DNA of 64,000 nucleotides from an uncultured Anaerolineae bacterium (GTDB lineage: Bacteria; Chloroflexota; Anaerolineae; CG2-30-64-16): contig CAKZKT010000146.1 of assembly GCA_937124585.1 (NCBI GenBank), forward strand, positions 1 through 64,000, in the 5' to 3' direction. How positions within the stretch are numbered: position 1 is the first letter of the stretch; every line of letters starts with the position of its first letter. The translations under genes and the position numbers were made by a program. The notes below the pieces were generated by a model that was not told where the DNA came from, ran no database searches, and worked only from the letters and a program-made list of their open reading frames with translations. Positions 27,083-35,999 of the stretch are shown piece by piece.

Positions 27083-27646
27083 ATGTCACAGCCGTTGCAG
27101 CCCGAACCTGCCTTCGCCGCCTGGAAAACGTTGGATCGGCGGACGATCCTCGATTGCGGCAAGTTTCTGAAAGTGGAAATGCACACGGTCGAACTGCCGG
27201 ATGGCCGCGTGATTAATGATTGGACCTGGGTCGTCGCACCTGATTTCGTCAACGTCGTGGCTGAGACGGTTGAGGGGGAATATCTCTGTTTTCGCCAGAC
27301 CAAATACGCGGTCACGGGCACATCGCTGGCAGTAGTGGGCGGCTACATCGAACCCGGCGAGGCGCCGCTGGCTGCCGCACAGCGCGAGCTGCGTGAGGAG
27401 ACCGGCTACGCGGCGACGGAGTGGCTGCCGCTCGGCGTGTACGCAGTGGAGGCAAATCGCGGTGTTCAAACAGCGTACTTTTTCCTGGCGCGCGGCGCCT
27501 ATCGCGTGGCCGACCCGATCGCCGACGATCTGGAGGAACAGCAGCTCCTGTGCCTGAGCCGCGAGGAGATGATGCGCGCGGTGACAGCCGGCGAGTTCAA
27601 AGTGTTGGCCTGGGCGGCCATCGTGGCCCTGGCGCTTCTGAGATGA
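27083..27646 (+). CDS. NUDIX hydrolase
   Basis: This 187-residue protein has a complete Nudix box (GGYIEPGE...RELREETGY, about residues 86-109), which binds Mg and cleaves nucleoside diphosphates linked to a moiety X. The overall layout resembles ADP-ribose pyrophosphatase-type members (VVAETVEGEYLCFRQTKY, then the box). The substrate is not proven. It is the first gene of a compact plus-strand run; the next DUF488 gene starts 16 nt after its stop. A possible -10 element lies about 60 nt upstream. Confidence 0.92.
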   Translation: MSQPLQPEPAFAAWKTLDRRTILDCGKFLKVEMHTVELPDGRVINDWTWVVAPDFVNVVAETVEGEYLCFRQTKYAVTGTSLAVVGGYIEPGEAPLAAAQRELREETGYAATEWLPLGVYAVEANRGVQTAYFFLARGAYRVADPIADDLEEQQLLCLSREEMMRAVTAGEFKVLAWAAIVALALLR

Positions 27647-27662
27647 GGAGGGGCAGGCCCTG

Positions 27663-28226
27663 ATGACAGCAGCGATTTACACCGTCGGCTACGGCAATCG
27701 GGATATCGCGGCGTTCATCGCGGCGTTGAAAGCCCACGAGATCGCCTACCTGGTGGACGTGCGTTCCGCGCCGTATTCGAAGTTCAAGCCGGAATTCGCG
27801 CGCGAAGCGCTCGCCAGAACCCTGCAGGAGCACGGCATCCGTTATCTCTACATGGGGGATCAGCTCGGTGGCCAGCCCCAGGATGGGGACTGTTACGATG
27901 CCGGCGGCAAGGTGCTGTACGAACGGGTGGCCGAGAAGGATTTCTATCAGGCAGGCATCGCCCGGTTGGAGAAAGCCTTCCGCCAGGGCCTGCGCGTCGC
28001 GCTCATGTGCAGCGAGGGCAAGCCGGAACAATGCCATCGCAGCAAGCTGATCGGCGCGACGCTCGACCGCATGGGCATCCCCGTGTTGCACATTGACGAA
28101 GAGGATCAGCTGCAGACGCAGGCCGATGTGGTTTTCGAGCTGACCGACGGCCAGTTGAACCTGTTTGGCGACCCGGAATTCACCTCGCGGCGTCGTCATC
28201 GGCCGGAGGAGCGCCATGCCCCCTGA
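27663..28226 (+). CDS. DUF488 domain protein, copy 1
   Basis: This 187-residue DUF488 protein opens with the family motif YTVGYGNRD, continues with LVDVRSAPYSKF and ends its domain with CSEGKPEQCHR (Cys116, Cys124, His125). The conserved Cys and Cys-His-Arg look like a metal or catalytic site, but the biochemistry of the family is not settled. It lies 16 nt after the NUDIX gene and overlaps the second DUF488 gene by 11 nt, so translation of the two is coupled. The C-terminal tail is basic (SRRRHRPEER). Confidence 0.9.
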   Translation: MTAAIYTVGYGNRDIAAFIAALKAHEIAYLVDVRSAPYSKFKPEFAREALARTLQEHGIRYLYMGDQLGGQPQDGDCYDAGGKVLYERVAEKDFYQAGIARLEKAFRQGLRVALMCSEGKPEQCHRSKLIGATLDRMGIPVLHIDEEDQLQTQADVVFELTDGQLNLFGDPEFTSRRRHRPEERHAP

Positions 28227-28749
28227 GTTCATCACCATCGGCGCCTACGGCTGGCAGGCCGAGCGTTTCTTCGACGCGTTGATCGCGGCGCACGTGGACA
28301 CCTTCTGCGATCTGCGGGCGCGCCGCGGCGTGCGTGGCGCCGAGTACAGCTTCGCCAACAGCATGCGCCTGCAGGCGCACCTGGCCAGGTTGGGCATCCG
28401 CTATGTCCATTGCCCGGAACTGGTGCCCAGTCAGGCAATGCGCGAGCAGCAAGCTGCGGCCGACAAGTCGTCGAAAACCGCCAAACGCCAGCGTGCGACG
28501 CTCAGTGCGGCCTTCATTGCCGCGTATCAGCGGGAGCGCCTGGCCGATTTCGACAGCGCTGCTTTCGTGGCCGGGCTTGGCCCGGAGGCGCGCATCGTCG
28601 CCCTTTTTTGCGTCGAGCGCGAGCCGGCCGCCTGTCATCGTTCTCTCGTGGCCGATCGCCTGGCGCGTGATCTGGCCGCGCCGGTGCGCCACTTGATCCC
28701 CGACCTTGTCGTTGGCCAGCCCGCGGACCGCGGCCTGTTTGCTGCGTGA
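28216..28749 (+). CDS. DUF488 domain protein, copy 2
   Basis: This 177-residue second DUF488 protein is clearly diverged from the first. It has TIGAYGWQAE in place of TVGYGN, CDLRARRGVRGAEYSF in place of VDVRSAPYSKF, and the FCVEREPAACHR motif (Cys132, Cys140, His141). It therefore keeps the Cys/CHR site but probably differs in substrate. It starts inside the end of the first copy (11-nt overlap) and precedes the RecQ gene by about 50 nt. Two unlike copies side by side suggest a heterodimer or two consecutive steps. Confidence 0.9.
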   Translation: MPPEFITIGAYGWQAERFFDALIAAHVDTFCDLRARRGVRGAEYSFANSMRLQAHLARLGIRYVHCPELVPSQAMREQQAAADKSSKTAKRQRATLSAAFIAAYQRERLADFDSAAFVAGLGPEARIVALFCVEREPAACHRSLVADRLARDLAAPVRHLIPDLVVGQPADRGLFAA

Positions 28750-28798
28750 ACGGGAGTCTGGACTTTCTCACCGGACGATGCAGGAGGTGAGCGTGCGC

Positions 28799-31735
28799 GT
28801 GAAAGTCCTCATCGTTGCGAAGACGCGACAAGGAAGCGGCGCCTGCATCGGCGGCATTACCTTCGAGGGGCAGAGCGTGCGGCTGATCGCCGCGGATGCC
28901 GCCACCAACGAGCGCGCCGGGCTGGAATATCAGGTGGGCGGCGTGTGGGAGATCGAGGCCACGCCTCCGCCTCAGGTCACGCCGCCGCACGTCGAAAACG
29001 TGATCGTGCATGCCAAACGGCGACTCGGCAACATGGCGAACCCTATCCCGTTCATCGAGGAACGGATGCCGCCTGGCGTGGGCGGAGTTGAACGGCTGTA
29101 TGAGGGCCTGACGAACGTCGCGCCGGGCGGCTCACTGTTCATCGCCCAACGCACCGGCGTCCCGCCGTACAGCACGACCTTCTGGCGGCCCGATCAGCCT
29201 CTGCAGCGAGATGAAGAAGGCAAGCGGATCCGCTATCGTTATCCGACGCCGGACGGCGGCCGCACACTTGTTTTCGTCGGCTTTCAGGAGCCGCTCGCGG
29301 TGATCCCGGCCGGCGCGCTGGTGCGCGTGTCGCTGGCGCATTGGTGGCGGCCGCGCGACGCCGGGGATGAGGTCGAGCTGCGCTGCTATGTCCAGCTTTC
29401 GGGTTGGTTCCTGCCGAAAGCATCCTCCGCTGTGACCGCTCGCCGGGAGACGCCCGCCGGCCGCAACGCGACAGAGGAAGCTCGCGCCGTCGCCGCGCCA
29501 ACCCCGGCTGCTGCGGCCGCGCCGTCCGAACCGCCTCCTCAGCCGTCGGCCGCCGCCGATCTGACCGCCGCGCGCCGGCTGCTCAAGACGGTTTTCGGCT
29601 ACGACGCGTTTCGGCCATTCCAGGAAGAGATCATCGCCCACATCTTGCGCCGCCAGGACACGCTGGCGGTGATGCCGACAGGATCCGGCAAATCGCTTTG
29701 CTATCAGCTACCGGCACTGCTGTTTGACGGTCTGACCGTGGTCGTCTCGCCGTTGATTTCACTCATGCACGACCAGGTGATGCAGCTGCGCGAGCTCGGC
29801 GTCCCGGCCGCGTATCTCAACAGCATGCTCGCCTATGACGAGTACGTGGCGACAGCCGACCGCGTCAGGCAGGGCCAGGTCAAATTGCTCTACACGTCGC
29901 CCGAAACGCTGCTGCGGCCCGAGACACAGGTGCTGCTGGATCGCTCGCGCGTGGCGTGTCTGGCGATTGATGAGGCGCACTGTATTTCGGCCTGGGGCCA
30001 CGATTTCAGGCCCGAATATCGTCAGCTGCTCCCTGTGCGTCAGCGCTACGGGCACGCGGTTTGCGTCGCTTTCACTGCGACGGCCACCCCACGCGTCCGC
30101 GCGGACATCTGCGCCATCCTCGGCTTTCGCGAGCACAGCGTCTTCGTTGCCAGCTTCAACCGGGAGAACTTGTTCCTGGAGGTGCAGCCGCGGACGAACG
30201 GCCTGGCGCAGACATTGGCTTTCCTGGCGGCGCACCGTGATCAATCGGGCATCATTTACTGCAGCACGCGTGACGGTGTGGACCGGCTGACCGCACAACT
30301 CATCGCGCACGGTTGGCCCGCGCTGCCCTATCATGCCGGGCTGGACGACGACGTGCGGCGTCGCCACCAGGATGCTTTTGCTCGCGACAAAGCGCCCATC
30401 ATCGTTGCCACCATCGCCTTCGGCATGGGGATCAACAAGTCGAACGTGCGCTTCATCCTGCATTACAACCTGCCTGCTAGCCTGGAAAACTACTATCAGG
30501 AGATCGGCCGGGCAGGCCGTGATGGCCTGCGCGCCGACTGTCTGCTCCTCTTCAGCCGGGCCGACATGCAGACGATTTACGGCTTCATCGAGGAAGGTGC
30601 TCCTGGGGAACGGCCCGGTCGCCATGCCCGCCTGCAAGCGATGGTGCGCTACGCTGAGACCGATGTCTGTCGTCGCCTGCCGATCCTGGAATATTTCGGC
30701 GAGACGGCCAGCGCAGCGCATTGTGGTTTTTGCGACAACTGCCTGGCTGCCAGGGGAGAGCGCGAGATGATGGATGCCACTCTGCCGGCGCAGAAATTCC
30801 TCTCGTGCGTGGTGCGCACCGGCGAGATGTTCGGCGCCGGCCACATCATCAACGTCCTGCGTGGTTCGCGCAGCCAGGAGGTGTTGCGCCGGCATCACGA
30901 TAGGCTCTCGACCTATGGAATCGGTGCCGAGTATTCGGCTGCGCAATGGCGTTATTTTGCCGAACAGTTCATCCGCCAGGGGCTGCTGGTGCAGGACATG
31001 GCCCACGGCGGCCTGAGCCTGACCGATCGCGGCCGCGCGGTGCTGCGAGGCGCCACCGTCAGCGTGCCTGCGCCGCCGCGCCAGCCGCTCGCGGCCCCTG
31101 CAGAGATGTCCTACGACGTCGGCCTCTTCGAGAAGTTGCGTGCCCTGCGACGCCGGCTCGCCGAGGCGGCCGACCTGCCGCCATACATGATCTTCTCGGA
31201 CCGCACACTGACCGAACTGGCGACCTATTTGCCGCACTCCATGGCCAGCCTGAGCGTCATTCACGGCATCGGCGAGCGCAAAGCCGCCCAGTATGGCGAG
31301 GCAATCCTGGCCGTCATCCGCGCCCATTGCACCGAACACGGCCTGAGCGAACGACCGCGTCCGGTCGGCGGCTGTGCCCCAGAGGCCGGCAAGCGGCGCT
31401 GGGAGGAGGTGGGCGGGCTGTTTGCCGCCGGCCGCACCGTGGAGGAGATCGCCGCGCTCTTTGCGATCAAACCGGCGACCGTGATCACTCACCTGTGCAG
31501 CTGGCTGGCTTCGGGTCAGCCGGTGGACACCCGGCGGATTCGGCCAATCTCCACCCTTTCGGCCGAGGATCAGGCGCGCGTGTTGGCGGCCATGGCCGAA
31601 CTGGGACCTGAGCGGCTGCGACCGCTCTTCGATGCCTTCGAGGAGCGGATCTCCTACGACGAACTGCACATCATGCGGCTCTGTTACCTGGCCGGCGACC
31701 GGGCTGAGGGGAGCTTTTCCAGCACCAAGAAGTGA
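28799..31735 (+). CDS. recQ: RecQ-family helicase with N-terminal dual-OB-like domain
   Basis: This DNA helicase has about 978 residues, against about 610 for E. coli RecQ. Residues 1-205 form an extra domain (VLIVAKTRQGSGACIGG...VRLIAAD) that resembles the dual OB-fold (DuOB) domain as I remember it. A Pro/Ala-rich linker (about 206-255) follows. The helicase core has motif I PTGSGKS (about 294-300), DEAH near 389 and QEIGRAGRDG near 567. A zinc-binding Cys cluster ends in CGFCDNC (about 645), then come an HRDC domain (about 770-845) and a C-terminal HTH region (about 865-915). GGAGGT precedes GTG codons at 28793 and 28799; an ATG at 28778 is the alternative. Confidence 0.92.
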   Translation: MKVLIVAKTRQGSGACIGGITFEGQSVRLIAADAATNERAGLEYQVGGVWEIEATPPPQVTPPHVENVIVHAKRRLGNMANPIPFIEERMPPGVGGVERLYEGLTNVAPGGSLFIAQRTGVPPYSTTFWRPDQPLQRDEEGKRIRYRYPTPDGGRTLVFVGFQEPLAVIPAGALVRVSLAHWWRPRDAGDEVELRCYVQLSGWFLPKASSAVTARRETPAGRNATEEARAVAAPTPAAAAAPSEPPPQPSAAADLTAARRLLKTVFGYDAFRPFQEEIIAHILRRQDTLAVMPTGSGKSLCYQLPALLFDGLTVVVSPLISLMHDQVMQLRELGVPAAYLNSMLAYDEYVATADRVRQGQVKLLYTSPETLLRPETQVLLDRSRVACLAIDEAHCISAWGHDFRPEYRQLLPVRQRYGHAVCVAFTATATPRVRADICAILGFREHSVFVASFNRENLFLEVQPRTNGLAQTLAFLAAHRDQSGIIYCSTRDGVDRLTAQLIAHGWPALPYHAGLDDDVRRRHQDAFARDKAPIIVATIAFGMGINKSNVRFILHYNLPASLENYYQEIGRAGRDGLRADCLLLFSRADMQTIYGFIEEGAPGERPGRHARLQAMVRYAETDVCRRLPILEYFGETASAAHCGFCDNCLAARGEREMMDATLPAQKFLSCVVRTGEMFGAGHIINVLRGSRSQEVLRRHHDRLSTYGIGAEYSAAQWRYFAEQFIRQGLLVQDMAHGGLSLTDRGRAVLRGATVSVPAPPRQPLAAPAEMSYDVGLFEKLRALRRRLAEAADLPPYMIFSDRTLTELATYLPHSMASLSVIHGIGERKAAQYGEAILAVIRAHCTEHGLSERPRPVGGCAPEAGKRRWEEVGGLFAAGRTVEEIAALFAIKPATVITHLCSWLASGQPVDTRRIRPISTLSAEDQARVLAAMAELGPERLRPLFDAFEERISYDELHIMRLCYLAGDRAEGSFSSTKK

Positions 31736-32454
31736 CTCAGGCCGAAGGCTTGCAGCGGGGTGTGTTCCAGCGCGTAGAGTACCCGGCGCAGCAGCGCGCC
31801 CAGGATGGGCCATCGCGCCACGATGTTGTCGAAGCCGGGATAGATGATGCTGTGATGTACCACGCGTGCCTGGGCCGGATCGAACAGGGCACGCAGCTGC
31901 GAGCCGGTGTAGGCGCGCACGTGAGGCGCCAGGCGATTGCGCAGGGGGTCGGGCAGGTAGTTGATGAGGGGGGTGTTGCCGAAATGATAGCGGCCGCGCC
32001 AGTAGTGGCCGTGCGTTTCGAAGGGATAGAGACGGTTCGGGCAGAAGATCACGATGCGGCCGCCCACTGCGGTTACGCGCAGCATTTCTTGCGCTGTGGC
32101 CCGATCATCGCGCACATGCTCGATTACCTCGTGCGAGAATACCACATCGAAGGCAGCATCGGCGAAGGGGAGCGCCTCGGCCGGCGCGATGACGATGGCC
32201 GGTAGCCGACCGGCCGCCTGCCGGGCAATGGCCGGGTCCACCTCGACGCCCACCACACGCTGGCTGAAGTGGCGAAACTGTGCCGTGTACAGGCCCACCC
32301 CACAGCCGATGTCCAGGATCGTTGCCTCTTCCAGGCGGACCCAGCGGCGCACCAGCGCCAGACGACGCATTTGGCCCGCTCGCCAGAGATAGGAGGGATG
32401 CCCCAGTCGCGCCGCCTCAGCGTCAGAGCGACGGAAGTCATCGGTCTGCGTCAT
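31684..32454 (-). CDS. SAM-dependent methyltransferase
   Basis: The 256-residue class I methyltransferase has motif I ILDIGCGVGLY (about residue 50), an acidic VVGVEVD motif II and the motif IV-like FDVVFSHEVIEHV. That pattern is usual for Methyltransf_11-type enzymes acting on lipids, quinones or sugars. The ATG at 32454 has GAGG upstream; the longer frame is not needed. Its 3' end overlaps the 3' end of the convergent recQ gene by 52 bp. It lies 75 nt downstream of the aminotransferase gene and may be in its operon. Confidence 0.88.
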   Translation of the reverse strand: MTQTDDFRRSDAEAARLGHPSYLWRAGQMRRLALVRRWVRLEEATILDIGCGVGLYTAQFRHFSQRVVGVEVDPAIARQAAGRLPAIVIAPAEALPFADAAFDVVFSHEVIEHVRDDRATAQEMLRVTAVGGRIVIFCPNRLYPFETHGHYWRGRYHFGNTPLINYLPDPLRNRLAPHVRAYTGSQLRALFDPAQARVVHHSIIYPGFDNIVARWPILGALLRRVLYALEHTPLQAFGLSHFLVLEKLPSARSPAR

Positions 32455-32528
32455 GTGCGTTCCTCGTTTTTTCCACAGGTTTGTGCGCTCGCCACGCGCG
32501 GGAATGTGGCGCAAGATGCCATCTTGCG

Positions 32529-33686
32529 CTATGCCGTGGCCGTTTTCAGGACGGCGCCCAGCCGTCGCGCGCCTTCGACCAGCTCCTCAGGTGGCAACAG
32601 GGTGAACGCCAGCCGCATGTGACTGCTGCTTTGGCGGTCTGCATAGAAGCGCGTGCCGGGCACGTAGGAGACGCCGGCGGCTTCGGCGTCAGGCAGCAGG
32701 GCGGCGCTGTCCATCCCGTGCGGCAGCCGCACCCAGACGAAGAAGCCTCCGGCCGGCGTCTGCCAGCGGCAATCCGGCGGCAATTCGCGCGCCAGAGCGG
32801 CACAGAACAGATCACGGCGGCTGCGATAGGCCGCGCGCAGCTTTTCGACATGGGCATCTAATAGCCCCAGCTCCATGAAAGCGGCGACGACATGGCCGGC
32901 GAAATGGCTGATTCCGCCCCCGCTGTCCATCAGGCCGCAGCGCGCACAGCGTTCCACGATCTCCGGCGCCGCGATCAGCCAGCCGACGCGCAGGCCCGGC
33001 GCCAGCAGCTTGCTGAAGGAGCCGAGCCGAATGACGTGGGCCGGCGCCAGATCGGAGAGGGGCGGCGGAGGCGGCGCGTCGTACCACAGGTGGCGGTAGA
33101 CGTCGTCCTCCAGGATCATCAGATCGAACTCCTGGGCCAGCGCGGCCACTGCCTGACGCCGTGACAAGGAGAGGGTGGCGCCGGTAGGATTGCAGAAGTT
33201 CGGTACGAGGTAGAGGAAGCGCGGCACGCGACCTTGACGACGCAATCCGCTCAGCAGATCGGCCAGCGCGTCGGGCAGCAGGCCCTCTTCGTCGCCCGCC
33301 ACGGGCGTCAGGTCCAGCCGGTGATCCCGAAACACGCGCAGCGCCAGGTGATAGGTGGGCGCGTCGACCAGGATCGGGTCGCCTGCCGACGTGTAGAGCG
33401 TGCACAGCAGGTCCAGCCCCTGCGAGAGGCCGCCCGCGATGAACACCTGATCGGGCTGCGGCGCGTGCGCCTCGTGACGTGCCAGCCATGCACAGAGCTG
33501 GGCGATGAGGCTCCCTGGCCCCTGGTCGGCGCCATAACAAAGCGCCGCGCGGTCTGTGCGTGTCAGGGCCAGTGTTGCTGCATGGGCCAGCTCCGCAGTC
33601 GGGAACAGCGCCAGGTCCGGATGGCCCCAGGTCAGCTCGATTATGCCTGGCCGGAGATAATGCTGGGTGTCGCGCAGGGGGATCAT
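32529..33686 (-). CDS. PLP-dependent aminotransferase, class I/II (2-aminoadipate-type)
   Basis: This 385-residue fold type I aminotransferase has GLSQGLDLL, PNFCNPTGA, the EDDVYRHL motif with the PLP-contacting Asp, and the Schiff-base lysine in RLGSFSKLLAPGLRVGW. The late GGFFVWVRLP segment also fits the LysN/2-aminoadipate and valine-pyruvate-type branch. The true donor is unknown. Its ATG at 33686 overlaps the stop of the upstream PNPOx-like gene by 4 nt, showing an operon. This placement links it to a flavin- or pyridoxal-handling protein. Confidence 0.9.
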   Translation of the reverse strand: MIPLRDTQHYLRPGIIELTWGHPDLALFPTAELAHAATLALTRTDRAALCYGADQGPGSLIAQLCAWLARHEAHAPQPDQVFIAGGLSQGLDLLCTLYTSAGDPILVDAPTYHLALRVFRDHRLDLTPVAGDEEGLLPDALADLLSGLRRQGRVPRFLYLVPNFCNPTGATLSLSRRQAVAALAQEFDLMILEDDVYRHLWYDAPPPPPLSDLAPAHVIRLGSFSKLLAPGLRVGWLIAAPEIVERCARCGLMDSGGGISHFAGHVVAAFMELGLLDAHVEKLRAAYRSRRDLFCAALARELPPDCRWQTPAGGFFVWVRLPHGMDSAALLPDAEAAGVSYVPGTRFYADRQSSSHMRLAFTLLPPEELVEGARRLGAVLKTATA

Positions 33687-34156
33687 TGTGGCTGCCACTC
33701 CTCTTTGAAGCCGAAACGTACCGTGTTGTCTATCAGACGGATCCATGTGGGCCGGAGAACCCAGAAGCGGGCCTGGGACAGCGGGCCGATGAGGGCGCCT
33801 GGCCCGCCGGAACCGGCCAGCAGCGCAGCGACGAAAGCGAATTTGCGGCCATAGACTCCGGCCGCGTGTGGCAGGTCGGCGGCTGTCACCGGCGCGGCGC
33901 GACCGCGCAATTGAAGGCCGCGAATGGCCCGCCAGTCCTGGCCATCGGCCTGGATCGTGCCGGCGACCCGTGGATCGGCCAGGAGATTGCGGCCGTGCAA
34001 TGTGCGCTCTTCCGAAAGGAAATAGAGATTGAGGGCGTCGTCGTGCGCGTAGAACACGGCCGCAGCCGCAGGCGTGCCGTCTGTGTCGGTCGTCGCCAGC
34101 GTCAGCGTGGTATGGGCGGCCAGGAAGGCCGCAATGCGCTCGCGCAGATCATTCAT
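33683..34156 (-). CDS. Pyridoxamine 5'-phosphate oxidase-like (split-barrel) protein
   Basis: This 157-residue split-barrel flavin- or heme-binding family protein has the LTLATTDTDGTPAAAAVFYA opening and a LYFLSEERTLHGRNLLADPRV stretch typical of PNPOx-like proteins. It is shorter than the true PdxH enzyme and lacks its long N-terminal part, so the role is likely redox, F420 or FMN binding rather than vitamin B6 synthesis. It overlaps the aminotransferase start by 4 nt. It starts at the ATG at 34156. Confidence 0.82.
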   Translation of the reverse strand: MNDLRERIAAFLAAHTTLTLATTDTDGTPAAAAVFYAHDDALNLYFLSEERTLHGRNLLADPRVAGTIQADGQDWRAIRGLQLRGRAAPVTAADLPHAAGVYGRKFAFVAALLAGSGGPGALIGPLSQARFWVLRPTWIRLIDNTVRFGFKEEWQPQ

Positions 34157-34220
34157 ATCTCTATCGCACCGGCCGGACACGGAGATCCGCCCGTACGGGC
34201 AATTCTTCTGTGGTTGCCCT

Positions 34221-35138
34221 CTATTCGGGGGCGCGACGCAGGCACAGATAGATGCCGCTCAGCTCCAGCGCGCCCCCCAGCACCTGACGACCGGTCAGCT
34301 GTTCGTTCAGCAGCGGGATCGAGAGCAGGCCGGTGATGATCGGCTGGGCCAGCAGCACGATCACCGCCATAGATGCCGGGACGTGGCCCAACGCATAATT
34401 GATCAATAGCCAGCCGCCGACCTGAGAAAGCAAGCCGACGCCCAGCATTGCCAGGTAGGCGTGCGGCTCGTAGGCGGTCAACGGCAAACGCAGGATCAGA
34501 CAGATGGCCCACAACACGATGGAAGAAGTAAAGGCCACCAGCCATAGGTAGGAGAGGGTGTCGAGTTGCGTGCGGCCGCGCTGTGTCACCAAGAGATAGG
34601 AGGCATAGAACAGCGCGCCGACGAAGGCCAGCGCGTCGCCGGGATTGAGATTCAGCCCACCAAGTGGATTGACGCCGGTCACCACGGCCGCGCCGACGAG
34701 CGCCAGGCCGAGCCCGGCCCAATAGCGCCAGCGCAACCGTTCTCGGAAGAACACCATGGCGCCCAGGCCGACCCAAATGGGCGCCGTGTTGTCGAGCAGG
34801 GTGGCGGTGGTGGCTGAAGTGAGGAGCAGGGCCGAATTGAGCAGGGCCAGATTCAGCGCAAAGGCCAGGCCGCCCAGCGCGCCCCAGGTTGCGCCTGGCG
34901 GAAAAAGCCGGCCCTGCCGACGCGCCCGATACAACAGTGGCATGGTCAGGGCCAGCGCGGCGATGGTCATGCGGTAGGCCGCCGAAAGCGGGCCGGGCAT
35001 GGCTGCCCATTTGGTGAAAATCGCCGTAAAGCTGATGCAGAAGACCCCGATCAGCAGCGCCAGATAGGCGCCGAGCGAGGACGTCAACAGGTGCGGGCGC
35101 GTGCGCGCGAATGGTCGGGCAACGGTCAAGAGGTGCAC
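34221..35138 (-). CDS. EamA/DMT-family transporter
   Basis: This 305-residue protein has ten predicted helices arranged as two EamA repeats, the second starting near residue 160. Typical motifs are the LLNSALLLTSATTATLLDNTAPIWVGL segment and RLRWRYWAGLGLALVGA. It probably exports a metabolite or amino acid. The start is GTG with no in-frame ATG near it. It is separated from the PNPOx-like gene by 64 nt on the same strand. Confidence 0.92.
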   Translation of the reverse strand: MHLLTVARPFARTRPHLLTSSLGAYLALLIGVFCISFTAIFTKWAAMPGPLSAAYRMTIAALALTMPLLYRARRQGRLFPPGATWGALGGLAFALNLALLNSALLLTSATTATLLDNTAPIWVGLGAMVFFRERLRWRYWAGLGLALVGAAVVTGVNPLGGLNLNPGDALAFVGALFYASYLLVTQRGRTQLDTLSYLWLVAFTSSIVLWAICLILRLPLTAYEPHAYLAMLGVGLLSQVGGWLLINYALGHVPASMAVIVLLAQPIITGLLSIPLLNEQLTGRQVLGGALELSGIYLCLRRAPE

Positions 35139-35219
35139 TCCGCGATCTACAAGATGGCCAGAGTGTACCCCACCTGACGCGATCCGTCCAATCTGTGCCG
35201 GGTCATTTGCCGGGCTCGT

Positions 35220-35852
35220 TCACCAGCCGAAGCGCTCTTCGCGCCACGGATCGCCTTCCATGTGGTAGCCGTTGCGTTCCCAGAAGCCGGGCCGGTCGCC
35301 GGCCATGAATTCGATGCCGCGCAGCCACTTGGCGCTCTTCCAGAAGTACTTTTTGGGCACGAGCAGGCGCAGCGGATAGCCATGGTCCGGCTCCAGGGGC
35401 TTGCCGTCGTAGGCGAATGCCAGCATCGTGTCATCGTCATCCAGCACATCCAGGGCGATGTTGGTGGTGAAGCCATACTCGCAATGTGCCATCACGTGGG
35501 TGGCTTCGGGCTTCACTTTGATCCTCTTGATGAATTCGCGCCAGGGGATGCCGGTCCACGTCGTATCCAATTTGCTCCAGCGGGTGACGCAGTGGATGTC
35601 CACAGTTTGAGTCTTCTGCGGCAGCTGCATCAGTTCGGCCCAGGTGAACCGCAGCGGTTCTTCGACCAGACCAAAGACGCGCAGGTCCCAGTCGTCGAGA
35701 CTCTTGTAGATCGGTGTCGAGCCGTAGTGCAGGACGGGGAACTTTTCCGTCACGAATTGGCCAGGCGGCACCCGCTCGCTGCGGCCAGCTCCCGGCACGT
35801 TTCTGACACGCTTCAGGCGTTCGACCCGTTTCAGAGGGTTCTCGAAATGCAT
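35220..35852 (-). CDS. Molybdopterin-dependent oxidoreductase, sulfite-oxidase-fold (YedY/MsrP-like)
   Basis: This 210-residue protein is of the sulfite oxidase/MsrP catalytic family. The Mo-binding Cys is in the DIHCVTRWS motif. Other family segments are [34 protein letters not shown] and a short C-terminus. Like other short relatives it has no Tat signal visible, so it may be cytosolic. The ATG at 35852 starts [11 protein letters not shown] consensus DnaA-box 9-mer (TGTGGATAA) occurs 59 nt upstream at 35911-35919, possibly by chance. No membrane partner gene is adjacent. Confidence 0.85.
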   Translation of the reverse strand: MHFENPLKRVERLKRVRNVPGAGRSERVPPGQFVTEKFPVLHYGSTPIYKSLDDWDLRVFGLVEEPLRFTWAELMQLPQKTQTVDIHCVTRWSKLDTTWTGIPWREFIKRIKVKPEATHVMAHCEYGFTTNIALDVLDDDDTMLAFAYDGKPLEPDHGYPLRLLVPKKYFWKSAKWLRGIEFMAGDRPGFWERNGYHMEGDPWREERFGW

Positions 35853-35999
35853 ACCTGTCTCCCGCAAAAGATTTTCATGCTGACCGTTTTGATTGTACGC
35901 GCAGCTTCCATGTGGATAAGTAATCCGGGTGACGGTTAATCTCAATTGCTCGCGTGCCGATCGGCGCGCAATGTATCGGCCATGCGCCTGGAGCGGCGA

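Noticed and set aside
29759-31813. Antisense open frame of 684 codons opposite recQ
   Set aside because: It has no recognisable domain and is explained by the codon bias of the RecQ gene on the other strand.
35911-35919. Single consensus DnaA box (TGTGGATAA) upstream of the MsrP-like gene
   Set aside because: A lone 9-mer is expected by chance about once per 130 kb counting both strands. It has no partner box nearby.
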